DNA of 64,000 nucleotides from Trichoplusia ni (lineage: Eukaryota > Arthropoda > Insecta > Lepidoptera > Noctuidae): assembly GCF_003590095.1 (NCBI RefSeq), contig NC_039478.1, forward strand, positions 19,778,001 through 19,842,000. The letters run 5' to 3'. The translations under genes and the position numbers were made by a program. This document shows, piece after piece, positions 14,086 to 25,372 of the stretch (position 1 is the stretch's first letter; every line of letters starts with the position of its first letter). The notes under the pieces were generated by a model. It was not told the origin of the DNA. It did no database searches and saw only the letters and a program-made list of their open reading frames with translations.

Positions 14086-14542
14086 AACTGTGACCCATAT
14101 TTTAACGTGCCTTACGAAACACGGAGGAACTCGTTATGACAAAGATGGTCACTCATCTACGTACCAAACGCGTCAAGCGTAGGTTTACCTGTGACCAACT
14201 GTCACTTATGCAGTTATATCAATTGAAATCAATGGTGTAATAATGCTTAATAACAGATCAATCAAAACCTAATAAATTAATCATTAAGGAAAGTTCAAGT
14301 TCTATGGTGCAGTAGTTATATTTCGCTTGTACTAAATAATAAATGTTCGCGCCACGGGTGTGAGGAGGTACGCGCAGCTCGCGACGGGCGTGATTAGCAC
14401 CGCTTACCCTGGTGATAACACGCCGATAACATGCACCAGCGCAGAACACTAATCAAATCAGCAAAACGTCAATTATCATTGTTAGCACCTCTGCATTGTA
14501 CATGCACCCATTACAACACATTTAATGGATTATATTTCCTAA

Positions 14543-14826
14543 TCTAATATATAAAATTCCCGTGTCACGATGTTAGTTACCGTACTCCTCCGAAACGGTT
14601 CGATCGATTTTTATGAAATTTTGTATACATATTGGGTAGGTCTGAGAATAGAACAACATCTATTTTTCATACCCCTAAGTGATAAGGGTTGCTCATACTA
14701 AAAAAATATATTTTATTTTTTGGACGAAACTTTTTGTTTTTATTTTTTTATAATGTGTCAGAAAAAAATACATACGACTAGAAAAAAAATATTAGGCAAA
14801 ACAACGTTTGCTGGGTCAGCTTGTAT
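14543..14826 (+). repeat. Lepidopteran interspersed repeat copy
   Basis: The segment starts TAATATATAAAATTCCCGTG, passes through TCGATCGATTTTTATGAAAT and ends GCTGGGTCAGCTTGTATA. I recognise this head and tail as those of a high-copy, non-coding repeat widespread in Lepidoptera, possibly Helitron-derived. No protein is encoded. Confidence 0.6.
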
Positions 14827-15218
14827 ATTATAATAATTGAATTATATATTTTAACTGCCTTAGTGGCACCACGAACGCAAGCAGCTAGGTTATGAAGTAC
14901 TCAACAAACAGATAAAAATCGCACACAAGTTAGGATCGTGAATGTTAAATATGAGCTGAATGAAAGCTGAGTAAGAGGCAACGCGCCGCCTCCGAGAGAG
15001 CGGACCGCGCAGACCTTCGATTAGCGTGTAATTAAATCTGACTAAGGAAAGTTCCTTTCCGGATAAGCTTGATAGACTTTTATTGCAGCCCAGTGCATTT
15101 ACCGAGACCTAGTTAAACATTAACTTTATAGTATCTTGAAAAAAATATATCAAAACTTTCTTTCAGTAATTCTTTATTTGTAAATACAAACTGCCTACTA
15201 TGCATTAAGCCTTACTTC

Positions 15219-15712
15219 CTTACTAATATTACAAACGCGAAAGGATGTGTTAATGTTTGTCACTCTTTCACGCAAAACCTACTGGATGGCTTTAATGAAA
15301 CTTTACAATAATTAGTTGACATGACCCAAAAAAATCCAAAATCGACCATTGTTCTGATGTTGGGAGCAACCGCTGACAAAGTTTCAGCTTTTATGAAATA
15401 ACGTCGGTCTGGGGTCTACGGGCTCTTACTCAAGTAAAATAAAGTAAATAAATAGTCCTTGAAAAAAGTCCGCAACAGTAAAGCCAAAATAGTGAAACAA
15501 CAATAGAATAGCATATAGCAATAGAAATTGATAATTTATTTTAAATGCACAATTTGGTTGCAACAAATTGACTCCTAAATAAAAATTTATACTTTTATCA
15601 CTTCTGGTGTGTCATAGTGTAAGTTCTTTTCTACGCCATGCTAATATTATTATATACTCTGGATACTCGAAATACTTATCATGCGCAGACAAAGTCGCGG
15701 GCAACAGCTAGT
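15219..15712 (-). repeat. Lepidopteran 'CTAGCTGTTGCCCGCG' repeat
   Basis: On the minus strand the repeat starts ACTAGCTGTTGCCCGCGACT (plus coordinates about 15,712 downward). It ends near 15,219 with the conserved block CGCGTTTGTAATATTAGTA. The same head and tail occur in the copy at 23,364-23,660. It is non-coding. Confidence 0.7.
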
Positions 15713-16172
15713 AAAAGAGGAATTGATGAATATTATAAACCAATGATTTAAAAGTCATTTCCACGGAGTCCAAGTCTTGCTGGCTGAGTGGGCAGGTGTT
15801 AAGAATACACTCTTACAAGGCCTTGCCAACGCGGCAGCGGTGCCCATTACTGTTGTGGGGAGTCGCAATAAAGGAATGCGGGCGACATAAAGGAGCATCA
15901 GTCCACTGAGATATGAATAGTCAATGAGCAGAATACGTTACATATTTGCACTAAATGTATCACGTGCCGCAGCCCGCTATGGCGTGAATGAAAATAAACA
16001 TACAAACACACGCACGCATTCCTCTGCCGCTTCGACATCTACTATTTGCGCATCTTGTGGTAAAACGAGAGACTGGAAGTCGACCTCTACACGAATGGTA
16101 AAGGCTAGGAAGACGATTAATATTGCTTAGGAAATTCTATTCGGTTTTGCAAAAAAACATATCGTATTGCTA
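15713..16172. other. No gene seen between repeats
   Basis: The stretch lies between two copies of the same repeat family. A 68-codon open frame at 15,924-16,130 lacks splice or domain support and was not accepted. Confidence 0.5.
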
Positions 16173-16527
16173 ACTAGCTGTTGCCCGCAACTCCGCCCGC
16201 GTCGAAATGAGTTTACTGCGCGCGATGGGTCCCGTTTCTGTGGGAATGCCGGGATAAAATGTAGCATTCACCACCCTTTAACATCAAAATCCCAAAAACC
16301 GCTGTGCCCATTATTAATTATTTTTAAATAAACAATGTTTAAGCCAAATTTCAGAGCCGTATTCCATCACAAAACAGTTCTATACGAACTTTGACCCTAC
16401 TAAAACCCTTTGCGTTAAAAAGTATGCGTCCTATGTCCTTTCTCAGGCTAGTAGCCTATTCGTGTATCAAATTTCATTACAATCGGTTCAAAAGCCGTAA
16501 AACCTAAAAAATATTCATATATAACAA
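16173..16527 (+). repeat. Lepidopteran 'CTAGCTGTTGCCCGCG' repeat, copy 1 of a tandem pair
   Basis: The copy begins AACTAGCTGTTGCCCGCAAC and diverges soon after from the 23.4-kb copy. It ends at an AT-rich tail just before a second head begins, so two members lie in direct tandem. Confidence 0.65.
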
Positions 16528-16748
16528 ACTAGCTGTTGCCCGCGACTTCGTCCGCGTGGTTAGAAGATATAAGTTATGAATTATATGTGCCCTCCTATTA
16601 GTCGCAACGTGATGGTTTATAGCCTAAAACCTTCCTCGATTCATCATCTATTGAACACAAAAATATTTTTTCAATTTGAACCACTAGTTTAAGAGATTAG
16701 CGCGTTCAAACAAACAAACAAACTCTACAGCTTTATATATTAGTATAA
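16528..16748 (+). repeat. Lepidopteran 'CTAGCTGTTGCCCGCG' repeat, copy 2 of a tandem pair
   Basis: The copy begins ACTAGCTGTTGCCCGCGACT and matches the 23,364 copy closely through TGGTTAGAAGATATAAGTTA. It ends in the AAACAAACAAAC then TATATTAGTATAAG tail typical of the family. Confidence 0.7.
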
Positions 16749-18082
16749 GAATAACATCAACAACATAAACAAATATGCATCTTTTTTTTTTTGGATATTT
16801 GAATCTGGGTTTATCTTGCAACTATAATGTTTTACCGTCTCGTTCACGACAAATGATTTAATTGAGTAGAGCGGGACTGCTTTTACTAAACTATGTGTTC
16901 ATTAGGCCTCTCAACAGCACTTTTTAAATTTCAAAGAATAATTACCAAGACCCATATTCGACCACCCTTCGGTTCTTCGCTTCCAAGTGCTCTTGGCAGG
17001 AGACGGAACGGCGCAACAAACTCAGAATACAGATACCGTGTCAGATTAAAGAATATTTGAGGTCGATATAAATCACTATGAAAGTAAACCATTATTTACT
17101 GAAACCAAGGTCAGCATACCGACCAGTCATGGCAAGCAGCACAAGTTCACGACCATGACGCAAGGGTCAGCCATCAACTCCCTCGCCATATCGTGCAGAA
17201 GGTGATCCTAATACCTGAACACCTCAATGTGCGCACTGCCATAAATCTCCATACTGACTAAGAGGATGGATAAAGCATAAACCACGAATTAAAACATGGG
17301 CTCCCTTGAACCGACTTCCGAAGCAGGACACTGCATATATGTGTCATCCACATAGGTAAAGCCGCGTGAAGAAGCTAGTTTAAGTATAAGCGGATTAAAC
17401 CTATGTTAAGTTAGTGACGTATTGATTTCGGAGCCAGATAGTGTCATGTGCATGTGTGAAGGTCTGCGCGGCCGCGTCCAGCTATATACGGGCACTTCCG
17501 GGAGCGCCGACCTGCGTCCCGGGACATTTCGCCGATGACTAGACACGTTTCTACATACACACTTGTCACTTCATCACTCCCAGATATGGTGGCAAATGTT
17601 CTTACTAAGACTACTAACATGCTAGAACCTAGTTACGATAGGTTCTAAAGCGAGAGTCAGTAGTGTGATGAAACATTTCAAGTAATTTGCGATATTCCAA
17701 GACTTACACTTCGTGAGCATGAGCATAGTAAACGGTCACCCGATAACTAAAATGTTACACCATTTATTCAAGGGTTAAAGCAAATCGAAACTTTTTTTAA
17801 GTAGGCTAGTTGAAAGAGTGGATTAATAATGACTGTGAGTTGAATAGTAATACCCCGTTGAGGTGGTTTCTGAACCTGTCGAGAAACCACTTCGACGGGC
17901 TACGATTGCACGACGGGATACAGCGTTATGATTCTATAAGATGTTACAAGCGGATTCGCTAAACGAGCTAATTTCATGAAAAATTGCAAGAGTGACGCGC
18001 AAACTGCTGGTGACGGGCTACGAGCCTACTGCTCTATAAGTACTGTTATCAATTTAAGTTATTAAAGATTTGAATTACTTAC
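16749..18082. other. No gene seen; hairpin at 17,854
   Basis: AT-rich DNA with a small CpG islet at about 17,460-17,530. No exon is supported. A long imperfect hairpin at 17,854-17,899 is listed separately. Confidence 0.5.
17854..17899. repeat. Hairpin with 18-bp arms
   Basis: The left arm CCCGTTGAGGTGGTTTCT pairs with the right arm ending TTCGACGGG, with two mismatches and a loop of about 10 bases. The stem length and small loop resemble a short precursor-RNA hairpin, but nothing shows that it is transcribed. Confidence 0.6.
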
Positions 18083-18141
18083 AGGAAAAGCGTTACCATC
18101 ATTCCATAACTAATAATCATCAAGTAATTCAACTTGATCAT
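18083..18141 (-). CDS. Candidate first exon encoding a signal peptide
   Basis: The minus-strand ATG at 18,141 opens 19 codons that are strongly hydrophobic after a Lys (MIKLNYLMII, then GMMVTLF). They run straight into a textbook donor, CT|GTAAGT, leaving phase 2. This is the layout of a signal-peptide exon of a secreted or membrane protein. No second exon with matching phase could be recognised at lower coordinates, and the exon is short and AT-rich, so chance is a real alternative. Confidence 0.25.
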
Positions 18142-20225
18142 TTTGTCTCGTCCACACGTCTTTTCCTGACCATAACGAGGTATCCCAAAAAATGTAATAT
18201 AGTCTGTATGTAAAAATAAAAACACTTATATTGTGTTTTACCGATCAGAAAGATCGCACACAACAAAACGGTCTACATTACGCGTATTATGGTTTTAACT
18301 GTAATATATGTATGTATTTAATTAAAAAATATCGATAAACAAATTAATTGAAATCGAACGTGAACCGAAACCAGTTTCTACTAGATACGCTGCCTCAGCT
18401 GCCGACTACATCGAAATTCTAACGCCTGTAACATACAATGAGCGGTTTGTGAAAACAGTAGCGCGCCGCGGAGACCACATAGAGCATTGTATAGCGCAGC
18501 GAAATCCTTATCACTGGGGACGTGGGCGCGCGGTGTGGAGAGCGCAAGTTATCTTATCATAAAGCATTTCATAGTTACTTGGTGATTGCTTAACAACCAA
18601 TCGCATAGGTTTTGAGAAACATATGAAACGAGCATTCGACCTACATAGATACATTATGTAAGGCGGTTGTTTGGTTGCACTGATCTAACCCCGGTTAACG
18701 GCTAGCACCACCAAAGTTTGCGAACATTATGTTGGCGGGCGTGGGACCCCAAGACAACGCGTATGTCATGCATGAAGTCTATACGTTGTTGTCCTCCTTA
18801 CTTCATCGCGTAGGTATCCTTATTCTAGCCGAGCCCGCATGAGTGGGCGAGACTCCCAACTAACAAATACCGACATAAGCACGCGCTCACTTGATCAATA
18901 GAGACATTACCTAGAACAGTATCGTGTTCGTCTATCTAGTCACACATACCTACTAATAATTAACATCCAGGTCGAAGCGCAGCTGCTCGCTGCCCTTTTT
19001 AAACAATCACTCTATTAGTTTCAAAGCTTTATAGAAGTCACTTTTAATTGAATTAAAAAATTGCCGTATGTGTATAAAATTACATTGAGTATACTTCCTT
19101 CTTACAATGAGTAAAAATTATACACAACCATAAAAATCTAAATAATATTAGATTTCTATGAACACAACTTTTTTTTTATTTGAATTGGACGTTAGTCTCT
19201 TCTATTAGCTCGTACTTTGGGAACACTACAATAATTAGACAACGGGGTCCATTACGTAACTCGACACGAGAGGCGATAATAGCAGTAGGCCGACTACTTT
19301 CAAAATACACTACCTCTATACTTTACAATGGAGAGTTTATTTCATAGCCCTAAAGTTGACAGAATGTTACGATGTTACGATTGTTAGAAAAATAAGTTTT
19401 GTTCTAAAAGGAGGCTTCGTAGGGTTTTTTTATAAAATATTTTTAAATCTTATCTTATCTTAACTTAAATAATATTATGAATGCGAAAGTATCGCTGTGT
19501 CTCACTTTGAGGCCAAAACGAGACACAGCGATACTTTTGCATTCACAATGTTAGTATGGATCTCAGCCACGAGGACAAAGTTACGAAGCTTGCCTCATCG
19601 AAATTGGATATCTCACAGAGCATAGATTTTGGTAATCCTATAAACTACTTGCAAACAATGACATTAGTTAATGTAATTACATATTAAATACAAAATATCG
19701 CCGTGAACAGCGACTCAAGCCTAGTGGAGCCGCAGCCACCGGTCTCCCGTGCTTGATTCATCATAAAGTAGCGTTTCAGCATTTGAGTATAGCAAAATTA
19801 GTCGGTCTCGTTAATATTGATACACGCAAAAGACTGAGCTTTATGGACACTGGCCGAGCCTCGCTCGCCTTCACCTACTTTGAAATTCGTAATTAAGCTG
19901 ACTGTGACTCATCGTAACGTTATGGGCCATAAATTCACGTCCACACGTAAACCTGATCGTGGCTCTAGCTACTTGACCACTCGCGCGTTGACCGACGAAA
20001 GCAAAAGTATTTAATTAAACGGTTCATATCTCTCATAAATATTCTAGAGTTAGTTAAATCCAAGTTGTGTCCGAAAATGTTTTGACCAAAACATCATAAT
20101 GAACTTACAAGCTTGCGCCAGCAACTTGATAGCGACGTTGTTCTTTGATGGATAAAAATCAGTCAAGTGCATCGTGGGACGTGGAGTGGTTCGATCTTAA
20201 ATCACCTGATCATAGTTTAAATATT
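18142..20225. other. No gene seen; one strong hairpin
   Basis: AT-rich DNA without supported exons. It contains the hairpin at 19,478-19,545 and a CpG islet near 18,460-18,540. Confidence 0.5.
19478..19545. repeat. Near-perfect inverted repeat, 26-bp arms
   Basis: Arms 19,478-19,503 (TGAATGCGAAAGTATCGC...) and 19,520-19,545 are reverse complements with one mismatch, separated by 16 bases. Arm sequence of the type 'ATTATGAATGCGAAAGTAT' is also common at ends of lepidopteran interspersed repeats, so this may be two repeat ends meeting head to head. Confidence 0.85.
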
Positions 20226-20813
20226 GAATCTGCACTTGAGGGTCATTCTTATTTCAGAACATTATTCAATCTTCACTCAGCTGAATCGAGATTCAAATCG
20301 CGTCCCAAGCAGAGAATATGTCTTGTCTATGAATCAGACTGTCTTCGTTTATAAATGTATCTTTCCCGAAATTCTGGTTCAACATACGCAAAATAAGAAT
20401 TTAGTTTCAAACCGAATAAATAATTATATTTTGATTTAAAGACGATTACTTTTTTAACTGTAGGTTTTATTTAAAATCTTAAATAAATTATTGTTAAATA
20501 ACGTTGCATAACGTTAACGTTTAATAAATATCGTTTAATAAATTATCGTAATAATCAAACTCTTCAAAAATATCCATTATTTCTATTACAACACAATTAT
20601 TTGTTTAACTCAAAGGGAAATCTCTGCTCAAGCGCGGTGTCGACCACACTTGAGTAATCACACATCCAATCTCTACTTGAGTAGTAATTTAGAACTGACT
20701 TAGAATAAGATCTACACTCAGCTGAACTATGATCACCGAATCTATGCTTGAGGAGCGTTCTAAAATGAAATCTCAACTCAAATCTAGTTTTAAACAGAGA
20801 TTAGGACTTGAGT
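20226..20813. repeat. Degenerate recurring motif AATCTNNNCTYRAG
   Basis: Variants of a 14-base motif recur at 20,227, 20,268, 20,619, 20,668, 20,709 (GATCT start), 20,739, 20,769 and 20,798 (degenerate, AGATT). Examples are AATCTGCACTTGAG, AATCTCTACTTGAG and GATCTACACTCAG. Spacing within the two clusters is about 30-50 bases. It looks like a decayed tandem array or a cluster of related sites. The open frames across it (20,145-20,439) are not supported as genes. Confidence 0.4.
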
Positions 20814-20825
20814 AGCCAGAAGGCT

Positions 20826-20867
20826 ACTCTTAGGTCCGTATTACAGAAGTAATACGGACCTAAGAGT
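20826..20867. repeat. Perfect hairpin, 19-bp arms, 4-base loop
   Basis: Left arm ACTCTTAGGTCCGTATTAC (20,826-20,844) and right arm (20,849-20,867) are exact reverse complements around AGAA. It lies at the right edge of the degenerate motif cluster. Confidence 0.92.
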
Positions 20868-21203
20868 TTCGTAAAAATAGGCTATAGAAAAGCAAAACTA
20901 AGAACTAAGTCCAGGAAGTCTGAGGAAGCAAGTGTTTGATGACCAGGATAGACCAGGATGTATGTATAAAGAACGTCATATCAAACCCAATTATTGATTG
21001 AATATGCTAAAAGCAACAGGTATTACGAACACCTACTAAATTGTACTTAACTTCAATATAAACTGTCAAGCTCTATTGTATTTAGCAACTCACCCTGGCT
21101 TCGCACGGGTGCAAGCTGACAACTTTCAGAGCTACGGGCAACGCGCAGTCGCGCATGCACAATAAATACTTTCTGCGGAGTTTTGTTAAGACTCTGGATG
21201 GTT

Positions 21204-21317
21204 CAAAGGTTCTCTACCTTATTTTCTCAATACTCATTCTTTATTATAGCCTTCCATATGTTAATACAGGTGTTGCATATCTTAGGATATAGCCTTAAGT
21301 AAGGTAGAGAACCTTTG
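21204..21317. repeat. Inverted repeat with 18-bp perfect arms
   Basis: Arms CAAAGGTTCTCTACCTTA (21,204-21,221) and its exact reverse complement (21,300-21,317) enclose 78 bases. It is consistent with a small non-autonomous DNA transposon remnant or a stem-loop. Confidence 0.8.
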
Positions 21318-21375
21318 TTTTTAATAGAAAACTTGTTACGGTTAACGTATTTACTTCGATAAGGACATATACTAT

Positions 21376-21545
21376 ACTAGCTACTGCCCGCACCTGACCA
21401 TAAAATCAGGATTATACTACCCTATGCGTTCATCTATAGCGAATATATAGTCTGTCTGTATGTCTTGCTTTTATGCCAAATCTACTGAATCAATTGTAAT
21501 GAAATTTGGTACTCAGAGTCTAGAGCGAGAGAAAGGACAAAGGCT
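21376..21545 (+). repeat. Fragment of a lepidopteran interspersed repeat
   Basis: It starts ACTAGCTACTGCCCGCACCT, a variant of the CTAGCTGTTGCCCGCG head. It continues through GTCTGTCTGTATGTCTTGC and ATGAAATTTGGTACTCAGAG, a block typical of the same repeat class. Confidence 0.55.
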
Positions 21546-21760
21546 CCTTGCTCCACCAGATTGGTTTCAGACGAGTACAGGCCCCTCTTCCCCACTGGGC
21601 ACACTGGGCACGTGCCCAGGGCCCCGCGATGGATTGGGGCCCCCAAATTTAGTCCCTACTCTACTCTCGAATGAAAATCAGTTTTAATAAATGCACACCG
21701 ACTCTGGTTAATTCGTTACACTTTTGTATTTTTTTTATAAATGTTGAGCAAAAGTTGATG

Positions 21761-21843
21761 GACCGGGATGGTTGGCGCTCTTTGGGGGAGGCCTACGTTC
21801 AGCAGTGGACGGCGATAGGCTGAGATGATGATGATGATGATGA
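21761..21843 (+). mobile_element. RTE-type LINE, 3' end of reverse transcriptase ORF
   Basis: Codons 21,761-21,823 read DRDGWRSLGEAYVQQWTAIG and stop. This is the conserved C-terminus of RTE-clade retrotransposon ORFs in Lepidoptera. It is followed at once by a GATGATGATGAT simple tail, the usual 3' end. Only the terminal 20 residues remain, so this is a 5'-truncated insertion. Confidence 0.85.
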
Positions 21844-21967
21844 GCAAAAGTTTACAGAACAAGGATCGCGTAATTTTGATTCGTAAGGGACCTGTTTATT
21901 TTCAAAATAAAGATTCTGTAGTCTCTGTGGCATCCAGAACTACAAAGATAGCAATAGATCAGTAACC

Positions 21968-22288
21968 AGATATTTTAATAAAGAACTATTTATTCGCAGA
22001 TTGCAGAACAATGAAAACGTCGAAATAAAATGGTTGCTGTATTCGCCTTCCAAAAACTCTGTATTTTGTTTTTCATGCTGCTTCTATAATCCTTCTGATT
22101 CAAATTTGTGCTCGCAGTGTGGATGTGACTGGAAGCACATTCATCAAATAATTTTATCACATGAAAATAGCCCCACACATAGACAATCTATGATTAAATG
22201 TGAATTGTTAGAAAACATCGATTTTGAAGATGTGATTAACGATTTTGCTCAACTCAATTCCAGGAGGGTACCTCTTCAATCAGCATAG
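21968..22288 (+). pseudogene. hAT-like / ZMYM1-type transposase fragment, TTF zinc finger
   Basis: From 21,968 the frame reads RYFNKELFIRRL, then KWLLYSPSKN, FCFSCCFY, W..IH and HENSPTH. This is the TTF-type zinc-finger region at the N-terminus of hAT-related transposases and ZMYM1-like (DUF4371) domesticated relatives. The order of motifs (W-L-x-Y-S, F-C-F-x-C, W, H-E-x-S-x-x-H) is intact. The frame ends at 22,288 with no trace of the DUF4371 or dimerisation domains, and upstream codons are broken. It is a truncated transposon relic, not a host gene. Confidence 0.75.
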
Positions 22289-23363
22289 AAACTTATATAA
22301 GGTGGATGATAGTTGATTAGTGGGATTACATTGTATTATCTATTCATTATATCTGATATAACTGTGAAGAAATAAAAGTAAAGCTCAACTATGCACATCT
22401 AATACTACTTATTCTAACACAATTGTGCTTTATTCTTTATGGTCATCGCCATGGGGGTTCCATTATAAGTAATGCCTCTAAGAAATGTTGGCAACTAACT
22501 GTGCAATGTGTTCTAGACTCGTATTTAAATATTCTTTATTATATCTATTGTACAACACGCGATCTAGACCTTTGACTGACTACTACTCGTCACGAACCAG
22601 ACAATTGTTTATTTTGCCGTGCCTAATACTTACTAAAGTCAATGGACTCTTGATAATGTATATAGTACCTTTGGAAAACGTTTTTGGTTTGCTTCTTCTT
22701 AGTCTTAAGGGTATAATTTTGACATCTAACTTAAAGAAAATGCTTTCAAAATTTTACATAATGTTTTTTAGTTCTTAATATTATTTATTGCTTTCAGGAT
22801 ACAGACAGACAGTAAAATATAATAGTCGGGAAGGTTCAAAGCAGACGCATTTTCTAATGGAGTGTCCGATCAACCACATTGAGTTTGAAACATTCTTCTG
22901 ACAGACGTGATCACGTTCGTTACTGCGTTATCCTCGTCAACAAGCACTTGCTTTCTTATTAATCCTGGATATCGTTCTTTGATTCACAGTGAACTGGGGT
23001 GCTGAGATTATCGTTGCTTTTCTTTATCGTACGTCATTGTTTACAGTCGGGAAAAAAACACAAATTTATTTTCGCTAGATTCAAAATCTAGTGGACTATC
23101 TAGCTTATTAAATCCAATATTCTTATTAATCCAGTAAATCTAAGTAAGAAGGACCGAGTTTAGCGCGTAACGTAGCAATCCCGACAGTCACACGGCCGAC
23201 ATGGCTCACATTGCGGATATAAGGTATGTAAGATAGTTCCTCTTTAAGGCAATTAGATATTCAGCAATAGGGTATTTGACTAAATCTAATAAGATAAATC
23301 CGTTTAGTTCGTCAGACAGTTTTCCCAAAAATAATGAAATTGTGTTTTTCAATTTATCATATC
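22289..23363. other. No gene seen
   Basis: AT-rich sequence following the hAT relic. An open frame at 22,485-22,778 has hydrophobic composition typical of chance frames in AT-rich DNA. Nothing is supported. Confidence 0.5.
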
Positions 23364-23660
23364 ACTAGCTGTTGCCCGCGACTTCGTCCGCGTGGTTAGA
23401 AGATATAAGTTATAATTTACCTGCCTTCTATCTATCTTGTAGGATTCAGTCAGCGTTTGCAATGTAAGCGCAAAAAATGTGTTTTTTTACGACCTCACAT
23501 TAGAAACCTCAAAAATTGTAGCCTATGTGTTATTCTGATGTATAAGCTATATTGTGGTAAAGTTTCATTCAAATCCATTCAGTAGTTTTTACGTGAAGGA
23601 GTAACAAACATCCATACATCCATACTTACAAACTTTCGCCTTTATAATAGTAGTAGAATT
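23364..23660 (+). repeat. Lepidopteran 'CTAGCTGTTGCCCGCG' repeat, full copy
   Basis: A clean copy of about 297 bp. It starts ACTAGCTGTTGCCCGCGACT and ends CTTTCGCCTTTATAATAGTA. Head and tail match the copies at 15.2-15.7 kb and 16.5 kb. Confidence 0.75.
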
Positions 23661-25320
23661 AAAAAAGTAAGGAAGATTAAAAGCACTAAGATGATGAAAT
23701 ATGTATATGTGGGGCTAGTAAAAATCACTTGCTACTAAAAAGCTTTCTGGTAAGTGACGTCACACGAGATTATTATCATATACCTTATTGGCATGATCGT
23801 TTATATTTAGGTGTCGAGGTCGCGGGACCCGCCTTGTACTGGGTGTAGCAATATGTAATATAGCATCCGGTGTAACCGGAGCAGGCGGCGGAGCATACGA
23901 TCCGGCGACACCGCCGTCACCGGACACCGTGCCGCTCCACCGGCAGCGCCGAGGGCGACCGACCCGACCAAGACGCCGCCCGCGCTCTCATTCCACTCCG
24001 ACTGGACCAGAAGCCGCGGCTTCCCATGCTACTCGTGCAAGCGCCTGTTGCACTTGTAGCCAGGCTTACTTTATTATTGCATGACAACATTTGGCATGTT
24101 TTAATTATACCAGATTTTCTAATTAGGTCAATTTTGAATTCACTTATTACGAATGAATGACCTTTATGCAAAGTATTTGGTGAATCATGAAAATAATCAC
24201 ACTGAACAAATATGATAGGTGTTATCTGCAATCACTTCAGTGCCCTTGTTGTTATAGCACATTGTAACATAAGCAACTGCTAATTGAAGTGAATATGCAC
24301 TGATTACAAGCACAGATACACAGTCACAGCTGACAGACATTTACTTGCTTGTGTGAACCAACATCATGAAGACAAACTTATATTCACAGGTATATTTAAT
24401 GTAGCAAGTCATTTATAAATAACTTTCGGTTTGGATTTCACTAATTATACTGTTTGCTTTATATTTAAAAAAGTGTCTCCTGGAGGAGATCAGAAACCCA
24501 CTAAATAATATGTCACATGTTTTGATTGATCTATCTCATTTAATCTATCATTATCGGGGATGATTTATGTATTTCTAAGCAGCTCTTGGTATAAAGGTTG
24601 AATGGTTTAAGGAAACTAAAATATTTGTACCTGTACACACCATAGTAATTAACATTAGAAATAAGTTAAGTCTTTGTTTAGGAAACTATGAGATTTCTGT
24701 GAACAGGGTATGAATGCTATGTTGTACATGTGACTTGAACTATGCAAGCCAATTGGATATTTTTGTTACTTTTCGTAAAAAAAAAACAAGTGTTTTTATT
24801 TAGCAGACGATTGTTATAAGGCGGTGTCGGCGCTCGGACGCCGGCGGCCGCGGTACAAGGACGCGGCGTTTAGCACTCGCCGATGTAACCACCTGGCGAG
24901 CCTCCGCTAAATACTTAACACTTCTTGCCTAACGCTCTTGGGTACGCTTCGAGTTTCAGGCCACACTATATCAGAGCTTAGTCAGCTTACAGAATTTCAA
25001 GTGAACGTTTCATACAAAAAATGTATTATGCATGTATAAAAAAATTATGAAAAGAAACGATCACATAAAAATATTAGAACAATATTAATAAAAGTGAACA
25101 ATATGAAGAAAGAAAGCAATTTAACCTCACCGTCGAAATAACGACGCATGAGAAAAATCGATATTTCCACCAATAAACAAGTAGCCGTCAAAGTAGACCG
25201 TTCTTAGAAGAATACAGTCAGAAAAATAATATGTTAAGAATAGTTAATGTCGAAAATCGCTGTAATTGCGGTATAATCAAGGAAATAAAAGCAAAACCAA
25301 TAAATTGCCGGCGCACTTAC
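23661..25320. other. No firm gene; two GC-rich patches
   Basis: GC-rich patches at 23,876-24,060 and 24,830-24,910 interrupt AT-rich DNA. The first is open in several frames on both strands. In one plus-strand frame it ends ...GFPCYSCKRL then a stop, which resembles a terminal exon, but no family match or upstream exon was found. Neither patch is called a gene. Confidence 0.4.
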
Positions 25321-25372
25321 CCATTTTGATCCGCTCGCTAGCCGATACCGTCGATCCAAAAGTTTACTTCAA
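25321..25372 (-). CDS. Candidate first exon: 5' leader plus ATGG at a strong donor
   Basis: On the minus strand a GC-rich leader is followed by AAAATGG|GTAAGTG. This is an ATG with one extra base and then a consensus splice donor. First exons that contribute only the start codon are common in insects. The exit phase is 1, the same as the candidate exons at 12.2 kb and 3.3 kb. The upstream limit is arbitrary and no downstream exon was identified. Confidence 0.35.
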
